64,000 bases of DNA from Aldrovandia affinis (GCA_029706075.1 JAINUG010000021.1:310001-374000); one strand, 5' to 3'. Shown: positions 23,293 through 36,660, counted from the first letter of the stretch. The notes: generated by a model from the letters alone, not told the origin. Numbers and translations: made by a program.

Positions 23293-25066
23293 CATTATTG
23301 CGCCACTGTAATGAATGTAACTGGGATAGAATTATAAATATTTTAAATTATTCACGTTGTGATGATCCAGAATGCAGAGGTCCCAGAGCACAGACAGCCA
23401 ACATTCCAGAGGTGCGCTGGCACAAATGAAGCAGTGGCTATGAGAGTGGGGGTCTCTTTTTAGGCCCCTGTGTGGGCAATGAGACCCAGTCATTAGTGAG
23501 AGGCAGCCCCTACAGTGACGAGTAGCCTGGCACAATTCACTGCTTAGAGATCTCCAGCTGCTGTCATTACAACCTAAAATGTGCCTGGTCCAGATGAGTC
23601 AGGTCCAGCTCTGCTGGAGTCCAGCTCAGTCAGCTCCAGCCGACTCTGAGTGATCCACAGTGTGACCCCGACATCTGGACACATTTTTTTTTAGAAAGTG
23701 AAATTGTGATTCAACTTCACAATTCCATTGCGTGTTAGAATATAAATCTGATTCGACTGCAGATAAACCGACAGCCAGTAAATATAATTTGTGTCGTTTT
23801 TCAAAGCAGCACACAGTTGCAGTAGCTACATATTTATCCTCTACAATAGCAGTGGCATGATCTTGTACATTGTATATTACATGAACCAGGCTTTCCTCTT
23901 ACAAAGAGAACTAGTTACTATAGTGAATTAACTACAGCCTCAGGAAATTACATTTATGTGAGCCTGAAATGCACTAGTGCTTTCTGAAGTGTACCTTCGG
24001 CAAACTTGTTTGTGCATTGCCACAGAGCAGTCAGAGAGAACCCAGCTGTGGACCTCAAGTAAGAGAGTTTGAGTGATTAACTCATTGATTGGCAGCCATG
24101 ACCGCAAGGCCAGGAAGTTCATAGGCCATGGGAATATGTTCTAGTTCTTCAAATATGAATGTCTCTATAACTCAATGTACTGTATGTTATATACTGTAGG
24201 AGGGACCGAGGTGGGAGTGAGGGTCAAGTTGTAGCACGAACTGCAGGGAACTGCTCCTAAATCAGCCTGCATTAAGTGCAGTTAAGTGTGTATTCAGCTG
24301 GTGTGTATGAAGTACAATAATGATCAAGCTTTGTGCTGTCACGCAACGCATACCCCGGCGTTTCACCACCCTCAAGCAAGTTGCTCAGACTTGTTGCAGA
24401 ACTTCAAATGATGTGTTTATTTGGAGGGCTCAGGTACCTGGAGAATCTGTACAGTACTGTAGTGGGCAAACACTGCAGATAAAGTTTCTTTCAGAACTGC
24501 CCGGATCAATGGGTCCTCTCACCACGGTAAATCTCCAAACGAATCCTTCTGAACCTCAGAAAGCCAGACACAACATAAACAAAATGACCAAAAGAACCGA
24601 GGAGGGATTTCCCTCTCCAGTGGTAAGCATTGTGTCTCTATCTGGCCTATAGGAAAAACGAAAAGGATACAGGCTAAGGCTAATGTCAGACTGATAACGT
24701 TCGAGCCAGAAAACACAGTGGAATCTCAACGACGGGATAGTTTCTTAACTGTATAAAGGTATGAGAATAAATCAATATGTGAAAGGATATGAAATACTCT
24801 TTCTCAGCCCTGGAGGCATGCCCAGACCCAGACTCCCCGCCGCCCACCCTGTGACTCAGGTGTTTTACGGACAGCGCTGTGTGTCCTTGCCCCTTCTCAC
24901 TTCCATTGAACCAACCCCTCACCTTCCAGACATGAGATCACCCTCACAGTAAGCCACGTCATCGGGGGAGTGAGACGGTGGTGGGTTTTAAGGAACATCT
25001 GCTCCTTTAGGAAAATCTGTGAGGTAGTGTAGGATTATGTAGCTATGCAATGCAATGCTCCTATGA
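23293..25066. other. Non-genic stretch, nothing recognised
   Basis: Unique sequence. The 110-codon frame at 24320-24652 shows no recognisable domain. Confidence 0.5.
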
Positions 25067-25275
25067 GCATATGTGTGTGTGCGTGTATGTGTGAGTGTGT
25101 GTCTGTGAGTTTGTGTGTGTGTCGGTGTGTTCTTGTGTGTGTTCATATGTGTGTGTGTGTTTGCGCGTGTGTGTGTTTGCGCGTGTGTGCGTGTGTACGT
25201 GTCTGTACGTATATGTGTGTATGTGTGCGTGTGCCGGTGCTTGCACGTCTGTGTGTGTGAACGTGTCTGTGTGCA
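25067..25275. repeat. TG-rich compound microsatellite
   Basis: About 200 bp of interrupted TG units mixed with TGCG, TGTA and TGTC. Cys/Val-rich and His/Thr-rich open frames here on both strands are translations of the repeat. Confidence 0.9.
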
Positions 25276-25608
25276 GTGATTTAAATCACCCCAAGCTTAG
25301 GAGACTCTCGGCACTCCCAGTGTCTGACACATAAGCCGGACATTAGTTCCTGGAATGTTTCATAGAAGCTCTAGACTAATGACCGAAAAGACACTTAGAC
25401 TAAATGCATCTGCAGGTTATTGATGGCCGGCTTGTGAGAGCTGGCCAAGCTGTAGGCCATTTGCCAAGACTCGGAACTGCCAAAAAAAACAGCGCAGGAA
25501 GTGCCAGCCTTTATTTAGTCACAGGTGCAGCCTGTGACGCAGTGCCAGACCCCCCTACAGTCTCAGTCTCAAGGTCAACTGATGGGGAGGTTGATGAGAC
25601 AGTCATCT
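25276..25608. other. Non-genic stretch
   Basis: No repeat or exon recognised. A 102-codon plus frame from 25404 runs into the CpG-rich block and is unrecognised. Confidence 0.4.
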
Positions 25609-26295
25609 TTAACTCTGTCTTTTTTTGTGTCGTAACGTATCGCCGAGGGACTTTACCTGTCCTGAGGCTATTCCGACGAGAGGCCCGAGGATCCACGCTC
25701 GCTGTAAAATGATTTCGCAACAAGCGCCAAGCGTCCCCGGGGAAATTAAAGGCCTGATTCCTGCCGCGTGGCCTACAGGTCCCGCGTTAGCGGCGTCAGC
25801 CCAGGGCGCCTCTTTGCGCAGCGCCTCTGAAGCCCTGTATGCAGATTGAGAGGAACAGGGCAGACTAATGGTTTCAGCAGTCCTGTGTAATTCCAGACCA
25901 CGCACCGGAGCGCCGGCGGGGATGAGGCTCCGCGGCCTGCGCTTATGGATGCTATTTGCTTTAATGATCTGCCCTGGGGCCGATCGCCCGCTCCCCCGCC
26001 CCTGCCGAAATAAGTCACCAGCGGTATTCTTAATATGGAACGCCGTGGCGGGATGCTCAGAAAGCGGGAGCGCTGCAGCGCTGGACTCTCCCGGTCCTCT
26101 CCAGACGTGCCGTACGGAGACAGCTATGCGGGAAATGCGGCTGCACATATTCAGCCGGTCTTTGAAGCGTGGTGGATCAGAGGCCTGTCTGTCATAAATG
26201 GTTTTCCATACTGGAAGGTGGTTATGAGGGTGGAACACTACTGTATGTAGGGAGCACTTTGAACAGAGCAGTGGTCCCCATGCCAAAATGTGCAC
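25609..26295 (-). other. CpG-rich block with a 228-codon unrecognised open frame
   Basis: Between about 25625 and 26180 CpG is visibly far denser than elsewhere (for example CGCACCGGAGCGCCGGCGGG near 25901). AT-rich cores such as TTTGCTTTAATGATCTG are interspersed. The minus strand is open for 228 codons, the longest frame in the window. The plus strand also has an overlapping 109-codon frame with a stretch resembling a signal peptide (MRLRGLRLWMLFALMICPGA). Neither protein is recognised, and GC-rich sequence yields long frames by chance. Possibilities are a CpG island or conserved enhancer, or a lineage-specific exon. I favour noncoding. Confidence 0.35.
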
Positions 26296-26537
26296 ATGGA
26301 CTGGTAAGAATTAAAGGACAAATCAAGTTTTTTGTTTCATTTAAGTAACATAACAATTAAGTCATAGAGAGCTAATAACCAAGACAGTTTCAGTTTCAGA
26401 ATCACACCCTGATGAAGTGCTGAAACACATTGGTGGTGGTTGTCAATACAGGCTTTGGAATTTTTTCCAAAAGGCGTGCCTTGGTTTTTGACCTTAAACA
26501 TACATATACCATATACTTAAAAATGTGTGCATTCACT
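26296..26537. other. Non-genic stretch, possible LINE remnant
   Basis: CCCTGATGAAGTGCTGAAAC near 26407-26426 resembles the DGAAG...CGAAAC-type motif near the 3' ends of some fish repeats, and it is followed within about 120 bp by a V-SINE/L2-type tail. The association is suggestive only. Confidence 0.3.
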
Positions 26538-26577
26538 ACTGTAAGTCGCTTAGGATAAAAGCGTCTGTTAAATGGCA
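26538..26577 (+). repeat. V-SINE/L2-type 3' tail fragment
   Basis: CTGTAAGTCGCTTAGGATAA, then AAGCGTCTGTTAAATGGC: the conserved tail with few changes. The CGCTT...AAGCG arms can pair around a loop containing GGATA. No tRNA-like head lies upstream. Confidence 0.75.
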
Positions 26578-27062
26578 TATATTATATATTATCTTGACCT
26601 TTTCTTTTGGTCATTCTTCTTTGATACTGTACAGCAGTTGACCGCGAAGCCTGGTTTAATTGTTCGGTCAATTTTTAATATCAAGGCATGAAAAATGTAG
26701 AACTCTAACCGGAGGCCAGTAGAGAAAAAGAGCTCCCACTTGAACAGAATGCTTTTAAAGTTGAGCTGTAGTTTAGAAGGCCAGCATTAGTGCGCTGACA
26801 TGTTTCGGTGTCTCACTCCCCCGCAGTTGTGGGGGCAGTGATTGTTCCACTGCACTGTGGATGTTCTGAACATCTTTGTCCTTCACAATTCTTTATCAGC
26901 GTGCCAGCCCTGCCGCTCCGACTCCCACATTGTAATTACCCGAGCCACAATTATAACCAGCACACTGCTGGGAGATGAAGTGAAATGAGACGGCTGACTG
27001 TGATTGAGCGGTAAAGTGGCAGTTCTAAAGGCAGTCACAACACACCAGTCCATGATTGGGGT

Positions 27063-27098
<36 letters not shown>

Positions 27099-28297
27099 AC
27101 ATGTATTCTCTCACCCACACACAAACAGGCATGCACGCGCATACACTCACGTACAGAAAAGCTCAGAAGTTCGACTTCAGATCACAAACCAGTGCCATCT
27201 AGTGGTTCAAAGGAAAGAAAGAAAGTGCTTTGGATCAGACCTGTCCAGTCACTGCCAAGCAGTTCATTTCACTGAGCATTATTTTGCTAGATACTTTGAA
27301 AATGGCGCTGTAGCTAATTCATTTTCATAAACCCATACACGTTAGAATGACATTTAATCCTGAAATATCTATTACAGACTCCTTTTGATCTTTTCTCACT
27401 CCGCTCTTTTTACTATCTCTTCCGTTTTCCTTTTCCTCCCTCTCCCTTATCTCCCTTCCTCTCCTCTCCACGTGTGTTTTCCTATCATTATAGTTCTCGC
27501 ACAGTGTGTGTCGTTCCGTTTCCTTGCACATTTCCCTACAGGGTGACTGACTAACTATACGGTGGGTCGGTCAACGCTTCTCTGCGTGAATGTTTGTACA
27601 GAACACTCACCGTGTGTAATGTATACAGCCGCCCACACATGTGCACGCTCTGTATGAGTTGAGTCACTGCGGCTCGATCGCTCAGGGTGCTGATGTTTTC
27701 ACAAGCAGACACACACAGATCATGTTTCAGTCACTACCTCTGAGTAAGTGACAGTACAAGGACACCTGCAGTGAGGGGCTGCTGAGGGAGCCTCTCTCTC
27801 AGACTCAGTCAGGCTCAGTATGTATGCCATATCGTTTAATTGGAACGATTCATTAATTTGAAACTGATGGAAAGCAGATATTGGAGCAGATGCTCCAATA
27901 TAAAAAAAAAAGTCAGTTAGAATATTTGAAAATAGCAGCTCAACTGTTTCTAATGATGTTCCCACGTATATTTGCAAAATGCAAATCCAATTACCTGACT
28001 ATATGTGCCCTCACAGCATAACAAAAGCAAAGCTCCTTCTAATTATGTAGGTTAAATATACTTGTTAAAAATTATGCCTTAAAGGGCAGACATGTTGAAA
28101 ACTTGCCTCTCCTAAACAGGTGCATAAATAAACACTTAATTGTCAACCAAACAATTAACTGAGGAATAAAATGTAATGACATATGAGCAATATCTAATGA
28201 AAGAGGAGATGAGGAGATTGCTATCTAGTCAATTATGTTTACTATACATGTAATCAGTTAATTATTTCCACAGATTGACACGCCAATGAATGAGTTT
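26578..28297. other. Non-genic stretch with one CA microsatellite
   Basis: Mostly unique. An AT/GC mixed patch near 26920-26980 (TTGTAATTACCCGAGCCACA) has homeodomain-like cores. No exon recognised. Confidence 0.45.
27063..27092. repeat. (CA)n microsatellite
   Basis: About 15 pure CA units followed by imperfect CA-rich sequence to about 27150. Confidence 0.9.
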
Positions 28298-28592
28298 GTG
28301 TATGTATGTGCATTTCAGAAAGGGAGTGTGTTTGTGTGTGCACTGTATGTGTGTGTGTATTTGAGAAAGAGAGTGTGTTTGTGTGTGCACTGTGTGTGTA
28401 TTTGAGAAAGAGAGTGTGCATATGGTTGATAGAATGTGTGTGTGAGAGAGTTTGTGTGTGAATGTGTGACAGAGTGTGTTTGTGTGTATGCGTATGAGTG
28501 TGTGTGTGTGTGTGTGTGAGAGTGTGTGTGTGTATGCATGAGAGTGTGTATGTGTATGTATACGTGTGTGTGTGTGTGTGTGTGTATGTAGG
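28298..28592. repeat. TG-rich compound microsatellite
   Basis: About 295 bp of interrupted TG units with GAGA interruptions. A block built on TATTTGAGAAAGAGAGTGTG is duplicated (near 28357 and 28399). His/Thr-rich minus-strand open frames of 178 and 138 codons lie over it and are artefacts. Confidence 0.9.
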
Positions 28593-30145
28593 GGCCAGTG
28601 CATGTTGCAGTGAGGTTGCAGTCCATTATGTTCCCCAGTGGAGTTAGAAGTCTCCTGTCCTTTGTCCTTGGTTGGGCGTCTGTCTCCTGCCCTTTGTGTT
28701 TCAGATGCACATCCCTGTGTTTTAGTGGCACATCTGTCGAGGTGTGGCCGCCTCACAATGGGACACGCGGCAGAAGGCAGGAAAGCCCGTGCCTGCACAC
28801 AGGGCCCTCCACACAGCCTCCATCTGGCCCGTGCCTCAACAGATGCTCCTTTGGGGACCCCCTCCCCCTGCCCCTCCTGCCCCTCACTTCCCTCCTACCG
28901 CCTCAACATTGCAGCAGACTGATCCCTCTCATTCAGCCATAAGTCAGTCTGTCTCCCCCACCCCTGCCTGGCCAAGTAAAGCAATTAAAGCCATTCACAG
29001 TGACTCCACCCTCTGACCCCCCGCCCCACCCCCATCCCTGGCTGCCATCAGGGGGTGACAATGGGCCCATGCACGACAAGTCCCCAGGAACACGCCCTGC
29101 CATTGTGCCCTTGCACACTTTCCCCATCATTCCTTAACATGGGTCTTTGTGGCACCAGAGTCAAGCCCCGCTCCTCACCCCTCCCACAACCTATACACAC
29201 TATGACAATTAGAGGCTGCTGTCTCAATGAAGTGTCAAAAGTTAACTCTTCAGCATGCACACACACACACACACACACACAAATACACACATGTATAGTA
29301 CACAAGGAGGTACACACACAATTCATTTATGTGACTTTTTAAAATTTTGTAAAAAAAAAAAAAAGGCCTCTGTTAAGTGCAGATTTCATTGCGACAACAA
29401 CAGCAGTGACAAGGAAATTGTGTGACCCATGTGACAAGGGAGTCAGTTAAGGTCGGGCAGCCATGGCTCTCCAACTGAGTCAATCCTTATCACAGGATCG
29501 AAAACAAGTGTAAATGCCAATGTACTGCAAACTACAAGTTTAACATCAATTATTTCTCTCCTGGTTATGTTTGAATTGTCTTTAGGGTTTCCTGCGAAGC
29601 TGATTTCAAAATCTCAAGCAAATACGATGCCATCTGTCAGCCAATAAAGCCAAAACCACGGCACTACATGATTTAAATAAAAGCCAAAATCAACAACGCT
29701 TATTTTTGGAAAAAGAAAAACCAATAAAGAAAAAGCATGAAACTGCCAATTGGCTTCTTACAACAAGCTAGTTTAAAGATAAATAAATAAATACTTTGCT
29801 CAGGAACGAGTCCATCGTTCTATTTTAACTACAAATGCGTATTTTTGTTAAGTTGACATGACATTTGTTAAAAAGGCAAAAATAAAAAGCCAAAATACCA
29901 GCAGGCTTTTCAATCCCACAGGTCTTCAAAAATGAGTGACAACGCAGCCAATTTGGCTGAAAAAGCCAAGCCTGGCAGCCTTGTTTCTTGCTCCATCTTC
30001 TCAGGCAGGCTCACAAGTGGTTCATATGATATAGGTCATCTTTTTTTGGAATCCCTTTTTGGTCCCACTTGTGGCTCTAAACCTGTGCAATTACACTGTA
30101 ACCGTATGTAGTTACAGTATAACTACCATGCATGCATGCATTGTT
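28593..30145. other. Non-genic stretch
   Basis: C-rich sequence at about 28855-29045 gives overlapping Pro/Ser-rich frames on both strands with no recognisable domain. The rest is AT-rich and unique. It includes the (CA)n tract listed separately and an A homopolymer near 29350-29364. Confidence 0.45.
29258..29281. repeat. (CA)n microsatellite
   Basis: Twelve CA units. Confidence 0.9.
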
Positions 30146-30224
30146 AGCATTTGAATGTTACTTTGTTCAACAACTGGAGGAATAGGAGAATTTCAGCATT
30201 TGAATGTTGACCTTTGTTCAACAG
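30146..30224. repeat. Short imperfect tandem duplication
   Basis: AGCATTTGAATGTT...CTTTGTTCAACA occurs at 30146-30172 and again at 30195-30223, a unit of about 49 bp. The region following each copy shares GGAGAAT-type sequence. Confidence 0.7.
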
Positions 30225-30526
30225 TTCATTTCATGATTTTGGAGAAGAATAACAGGAGAATGAAATCAGCAACAAAGCTATGGGAACAAACAAAACAGCA
30301 GCCAGCAGAGGAATGATTGACTGGAGATGGATGGACTTCATTTTTGACTGCAGTAGAAAACAACACTTCAAATACACCCCATATGGTTTTTATAGTTGTA
30401 TGTATAATGTGACATTGTGTACATACATAGTTATCACACTGTACCTATGTCTGTAGTACATGGGTATTAGGGCCACTTTATGTAAATGTAAAATGAGACC
30501 TACTTGTCTTTTCTTCCCCACTTTGG
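30225..30526. other. Non-genic stretch, nothing recognised
   Basis: AT-rich unique sequence. Confidence 0.5.
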
Positions 30527-30835
30527 AATGCCCAGCTCTAACTGTAGGCCTATCCCATCACTGCAATGCATGCAGGCAGTTAGGAAGTACCGTGTGAATG
30601 CTCTGAGATGCGTGCAGCCTGCCGCTGCTTCTTCTGACTGTGCAATCTACCAGCTGAGCTACTGCACTGGAGGACTGTGCCCCTGGTGCAGGCAGACTGC
30701 AGGCACCTGCTTGACCAGAGGAGTCACTGTTGTGCGATAAGTCGGGAAACACCCTACCCACTAAAACCCTTCCTTCCTCCCAGGGTGACAGTATGGCCAT
30801 GTCTGTGTATGTTTGTGTCACCCTGCCTGTCACCA
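30527..30835. repeat. Unnamed interspersed repeat, copy 2
   Basis: Shares ordered blocks with 2587-2850: GGAATGCCC...CTGTAGGCC, GCAGGCACCTGCTTGACCAG then AGGAGTCACTG, ACTAAAACCCTTCC, and TTTGTGTCACCCTG. Between the blocks the copies are diverged. No reading frame is conserved between them, so it is probably a noncoding repeat of an old family. I cannot name it. Confidence 0.4.
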
Positions 30836-31933
30836 CTGGCACAGGCAGGATTCAGTTCAGTCAGGATTTGATCTGGTTTGTGAGGCGCCAAGAACAAGTG
30901 TGTAAGCTGAGAATGCCACTTGAGAGCCCCAGTAGGGGTAGTATTAAAATGATACAAAATGGTGTCCTGTGGATTTTTTCCCATAGGGTTGCCATGTGCC
31001 CAGTGGAATCTGAACTTAACCAACAACAAAAAAAATCTATTGTTTTTGTGGAATGGAATCATTCCTCCTTGTCTTGAATTAGGGCATGTTTGGTGATGGC
31101 TACAGAGTGTAGTGCTGCTTTGGAGTTCAGGGTCAGGCTGCAGTGACTAGACTGCTGTGGAATCAAGCAGCTGCAGAAGTACGGTGGCAACCCGAGGACC
31201 TGTGCGCTGGACTGGGGAGATCTGCTGTCAATCTGCCTCTCACAGCTGACTTTCAGAGGGTAACTTGTGTTTGGCAGCATCATACCCACTGAATCTAACT
31301 TTTACAGCACAGTTCATAGAAGGAATTTCAGCCCAATGAGCTTTGCATTGCATATGATGCACATACTTGATATCATACCTGTACCATAAATGAAATACAT
31401 GCTTAGCTGATGATAAAACCTAGTTCTTCAAAGACAATATTTTATTTGCATATACTCTTGGGTTCCTTTGCAGACATTTTCGACCGTGGAACAGTGCAAT
31501 CTCGATGGTGATATTACCTTACTGATGACTCAGAAGATGATTGAACCACGCAGAGCTGAAGCTCAAAGGAGATGGCCGGATACTTAAGTGTATTCAGCGG
31601 ACATGCAGTGTTGACCAGGCCCAGACAAGTCCTGCCATATTTCCTCTCAGCAGCTTTTCACAGTTCACTACCCTGAGGCAAGCCTCTATGGACATGGAGC
31701 AGGCGGGGAAACAGGCCCGCCACCCTCCGTGGCCTGCACTCTATTAATATGACAGGCTCTGTTAGGAGATGGCAGCAGAAGCGCAGAGGTCTCAAACCAG
31801 ACAGCAGCCATGTCTGCTTGGCCAGTGGTAGGGATGAGTAATGGGCCGTGGTCGCTGGACACCTTTTTCAGCGTTGCCACTGATATGGTTGTGTTATTGC
31901 ATTCGGACCACTGAAGCACATCGTGAGACGCTA
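30836..31933. other. Non-genic stretch, nothing recognised
   Basis: Overlapping frames at 30730-31077 (plus) and 30754-31062 (minus) are unrecognised. Otherwise unique sequence. Confidence 0.45.
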
Positions 31934-32001
31934 TATTACATTACATTACATTACATTACAGGCATTTGGCAGACACTCTTATCCAGAGCGACGTACAACA
32001 A
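31934..32001 (-). repeat. V-SINE/L2-type tail with (TGTAA)n
   Basis: On the minus strand: GTACGTCGCTCTGGATAAGA, then GTGTCTGCCAAATGCC, ending in five TGTAA units. The GCTCT/AGAGT arms flank a GGATA loop. Only the 3' end is present, so it is a 5'-truncated insertion. No clear target duplication was found. Confidence 0.85.
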
Positions 32002-32962
<961 letters not shown>

Positions 32963-33998
32963 AGTAGCAATCCAAGCTCTAATGGGAGGGACACACTGAT
33001 TCAATCTCTGACCCGTTTGGAAAACACCTGTCCCAGAGTGTTCCACTGGTCGTGACGTCCGCCGCTCTTGCCAGTGACATCAGCAGCTGGAGCGAAATCA
33101 CTCTCATTGAAATGTTTTTTTGTTTTTTTTATCCGAGGGTGCAGCTTATGCACTGGCACTATTATATCCCTATTATTTCCCGTGCTTTGTTTTGATTCAC
33201 AGCCTCGGGGGATGAGGTCATGCAGAATAAACGAGTCAGAACAAAAAGGGCTGTTTTACTATCCGAGTTTCCAGGGCGTGAGCATCCACTGATACGAGTG
33301 AAACCACCTCCCATATATGCATCTAAACGATTCTGTGTATCTCCGTCGCATGTGCCGTGTGTGACTACACTGGCCTTATCAGAATTCTGTGAGAAAGAAA
33401 GGTTTTATAGAAAGGGATAGAAAAACACAGCATGTGAAAAGCATGGCCCTGGAAGCGAATGGCAGACCTAGAAGATTAAGAATTGACTTGTTGAATCAGT
33501 TTGGAATTCAGATGAGTCAGAAGAATATATTGATTATATCGGCACGCAGTGACTCTTAATGTAAAATGTAGTCTATGTAACCCACATTGTAGAAAAACAA
33601 CCTAGGTTACTGGGTTAATTTTCCCATGGTATATCATCCTTGATATTTATAGAAATAAATAGTAAAATCTCATAAAATTCTACTTTTTAAAGTGATAATG
33701 TCACTAAACAATTTGAAAAGATTGATAACAAACTGTTAACCTATTACTATTTACCGGCTTTCAATATTTCAAATGTCCCTGATCATATATGCAGAATGCA
33801 TTCCCCAGTATTGATATTTTTAATGAGTTCTGTAACATCAATAACATTGTACTTCTGTGCAGTTTTCAAACTTATATTAATTTCTCAGGATCATGTATCA
33901 TTCTGTATCTTCCAAGAACCAACCATTCCATTAAACCAGTCCAGATTAAATAAATTGTAATTGCCCAATGCAAGTTTGCCATGATTCTTGGTTGAAAT
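32963..33998. other. Non-genic stretch, nothing recognised
   Basis: Unique, AT-rich towards the right. Confidence 0.5.
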
Positions 33999-34404
33999 TA
34001 GGCTTGTATGGGGGCTTCGGGTGGTGTAACGGAAAAAGCATACAGGAATGCAGGTTTCCCAGTGCGGCCGGGATTCAATCCCGGGCTGCGCCAGCCAGGC
34101 TCTGGCCGCGGGTCCAGTTTAGGGGTGGCGATTGGCTGTCCGCCCCAGGGGGAGGGGGGAAGGAGAGCCGGCACAAACTCCCCCAGAAGTGCAAAGAGCG
34201 TCCTTGTTAGACAGGTGGGCGAGTTCCTGCTCGGAGGAGACGGATCATTGCCGGCCTCGGGGTATTGGCTTGACCCGTAGTGAAGGGCAGCGGGTTTGTG
34301 GGGGCGGGGAATTGAAGAAATAGAGGGTACAATTGGCCACCAAATTGGGAGGAAAATGGGGGAAAAATCTGAAACAAATGGGTAATAAATAAATAGGCTT
34401 TTAT
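33999..34404 (+). repeat. SINE family B, copy 2, with target duplication
   Basis: Full-length copy at 34010-34393 flanked by TAGGCTTGTAT (33999-34009) and TAGGCTTTTAT (34394-34404), an 11-bp duplication with one mismatch. The head (GCTTCGGGTGGTGTAACGG) and B-box-like GGGATTCAATCCCGGGC are tRNA-like. The body includes GATTGGCTGTCCGCCCCAGG, and the tail begins GAGGGTACAATTGGCCACCA and ends in AATAAATAAAT. A 141-codon minus-strand frame over the SINE is spurious. RNA polymerase III would drive such elements from the internal A and B boxes. Confidence 0.9.
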
Positions 34405-35474
34405 GTGCTGAAAACCTTAACATAACTCCTTAAATTGTATTGTGTGTCAGATCCTATAAAAGATTTTGCATCTTCCAGCCACTTGTGTACATCAACAGTT
34501 TAGGAATTATCCCTGAATCCTGTTCACAGTAGGGTCTCTCCAGCACCGGGGAACTTCCAACAGTCAATGAATAATGTAATGCACCAACACAAAACAGCTG
34601 TTCTCTGTAGAGGCTAAACGTACATCTTGACATCGCTATTCTGGAGAGCACAGAAGATGAGGAATTTATTGAGCTGCGGCAATAACATGAGAAGATTTTT
34701 TTAGTTGCAAACACATTGATAGAAACAGTTTGTGACTGTGTGCTATGGCCAGTCCTTTATAAAAAGGCTTGGCTAGATGCAATTATTCTTTCAAACTTGA
34801 CACTTGAAAATGTTTATTTTTATATCCTGACACTTATTCACATGACGTTGCACAACCAGGTGCTATTGATTAACAATAACTTGAGAAAAGGAAGGCAAAC
34901 AGAACAAGCCCTAGACACCTGGATGTGACATACCAGACCTTTCTGGAATTAATGCTTCAATAATTGTCAATTACCCTGCTGACAGCAGATTAAAACATCA
35001 GAACGCACTGCAATCATGTTTTCAATCTCAAAATGATTTCCATTTTTAAAAGTTTTCTGTCAAAAAGAATAGAGCCCACATCCACTCATTCATACACACA
35101 TACGTACATACATTAAAATAATAGTTGAACTAATGCAAGCAATACTTATAAACTCATACATCAAAGTGGCAAACTGGAAACACTAGAAGTACGGGATCTG
35201 GATCTTTGAAGTGATACTCTGAAATATTAGATCCACTGCTCCTTCTTCATTCTTCATTGAACATTTTAAAGCAAGCCAAAGGCCACACTACCATTACCAA
35301 ACTTCAAAACTTGTGTGTGTGTGTGTGTATGTCAGCCCTGTTCCTGTGATCATGAAGTACATTACATGCTTAGTTGCAATAAACATGCTTGCGAATATTA
35401 GGCTTTAGGGAACTGCAGTTGTAACCAGAAATAGTTTAAACTATAAACAGGTCAATAACAGAAGCCTTAGGGGT
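34405..35474. other. Non-genic stretch, nothing recognised
   Basis: AT-rich unique sequence with a short TG tract near 35311-35329. Confidence 0.5.
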
Positions 35475-35610
35475 TGACATGCATCAGTGGTTATGCTACT
35501 GGCTTAAAGGTTTATTTCTGTGTTTGAATCCCAGGTTTGACACTTTTCTTGTGACTTTGGGCAAGGTACCCCATTTTCGGTGAATACACTGCACCATAAA
35601 CACAGTACAA
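35475..35610 (+). repeat. Degraded tRNA-derived SINE
   Basis: GCATCAGTGGTTATGCTACT resembles an A box, GTGTTTGAATCCCAGG a B box, and TTGGGCAAGGTACCCC the segment that follows the head in the V-SINE copies. No recognisable conserved tail follows. Confidence 0.55.
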
Positions 35611-36540
35611 TATATCATCTGAATGAGTTAATCAGATTAGCAATTCAGTAATAATGGTAATGTCCCCGTCTCTACTGAAATACTTCTCTTGGCAGAATAC
35701 CGGAACTGAGTTTGCCCTTAAAGTCCAGACGACCTTTTCTGACACGGTTTACCGCTGCGAAGAAAACTATATTGACGTGGCTAGATGGAGTCTCTGATTG
35801 CGCGCCAGTTAGTATGGCTGTTCAATTCTTATGAAATTATTCCCCCAGAGCGAGCCTTTGCTGGACCTCCTGCGGCCCAATCATAGTGTACAATGTGGCT
35901 GCTGATAGTGTGCACATTGCTGATTACTGATGTTAATGTATGAGCACGGCCCCCTCTCTCCCCCTGATCAACAGGGACGGATTAAAGATAAAAGTAAAAA
36001 TAACTGTTCACAAAAAGTGTAGTGAAAAAGCATTTCTAATGTGTCTTCCAGTTCCGTGACATTGGTCATATTGCTTTGCATATTCTTTCATTGAATGATC
36101 AATAACAATGCAAGAGTTTACTTTGATGTGGGTTTGTGGAGCTGGCCCATTTTTTGATTCACATCTCTGGTTTGAGCACAGAAAGTTTTGTCCCTGCTGC
36201 CTTTTTAGATGGCAAAGTCTCAGTACCCTCAGACGGCAGTTTATTTGACAGAAAGTTTCCATCATCAAGACTTTCCACGCCGACGCCGTAGGAGAATGTC
36301 CTTGTGTGCTTCGCTCTGTATGGCGCTGTGAGCCACAGCCCCACTCAGCAGGGGCAGCGGGCCTCAACAATGATGGGCAAGGTGTCTGTCAGTCAAAAAT
36401 AATTATGGCTTTGCTTTCGGCAGCTCCCACTGGATTAGCAGATCATTCAGCAGCTTTGTTTGTTCAATTAGCAGCTCTGTTCTGCCAGGAGTCTGTCAGA
36501 CACTTGGACTGTCTGGGCACTATTCCAGGCTCTGATCTGG
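35611..36540. other. Non-genic stretch, possible conserved elements
   Basis: Around 35690-35960 and 36150-36470 the sequence mixes CpG with AT-rich cores (GAAATTATTCCCCCAGAGCG, ATAATTATGGCTTTGC, TGTTCAATTAGCAGCTCTG). The style is that of enhancers. A 120-codon minus-strand frame at 36008-36370 is unrecognised. Confidence 0.25.
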
Positions 36541-36660
36541 CTTCAGTTCTGCCTGGGTTCAGTTCTGGGCTGTGTTCTGGGTTCAGTTCTGCCTGGGTTC
36601 AGTTCCGTCCGGGCAGTTCTCCAGGCTCTGTTTTCCGGGATCAGTTTTGCTTGGGTTAGT
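36541..36660. repeat. Short minisatellite
   Basis: Units built on GGTTCAGTTCTGCCTG recur at about 36541, 36557, 36580, 36596 and then in more decayed form to 36655. Confidence 0.8.

Noticed and set aside
25015-25038. let-7-like seed (TGAGGTAG followed by T and G)
   Set aside because: The rest of the mature sequence does not match and the flanks do not form a hairpin arm.
28262-28798. His/Thr-rich minus-strand frames of 178 and 138 codons
   Set aside because: They run through a TG microsatellite and have no conserved-looking part outside it.
33998-34423. 141-codon minus-strand frame
   Set aside because: It lies across a SINE with a target duplication, and the same frame is not kept in the other two copies.
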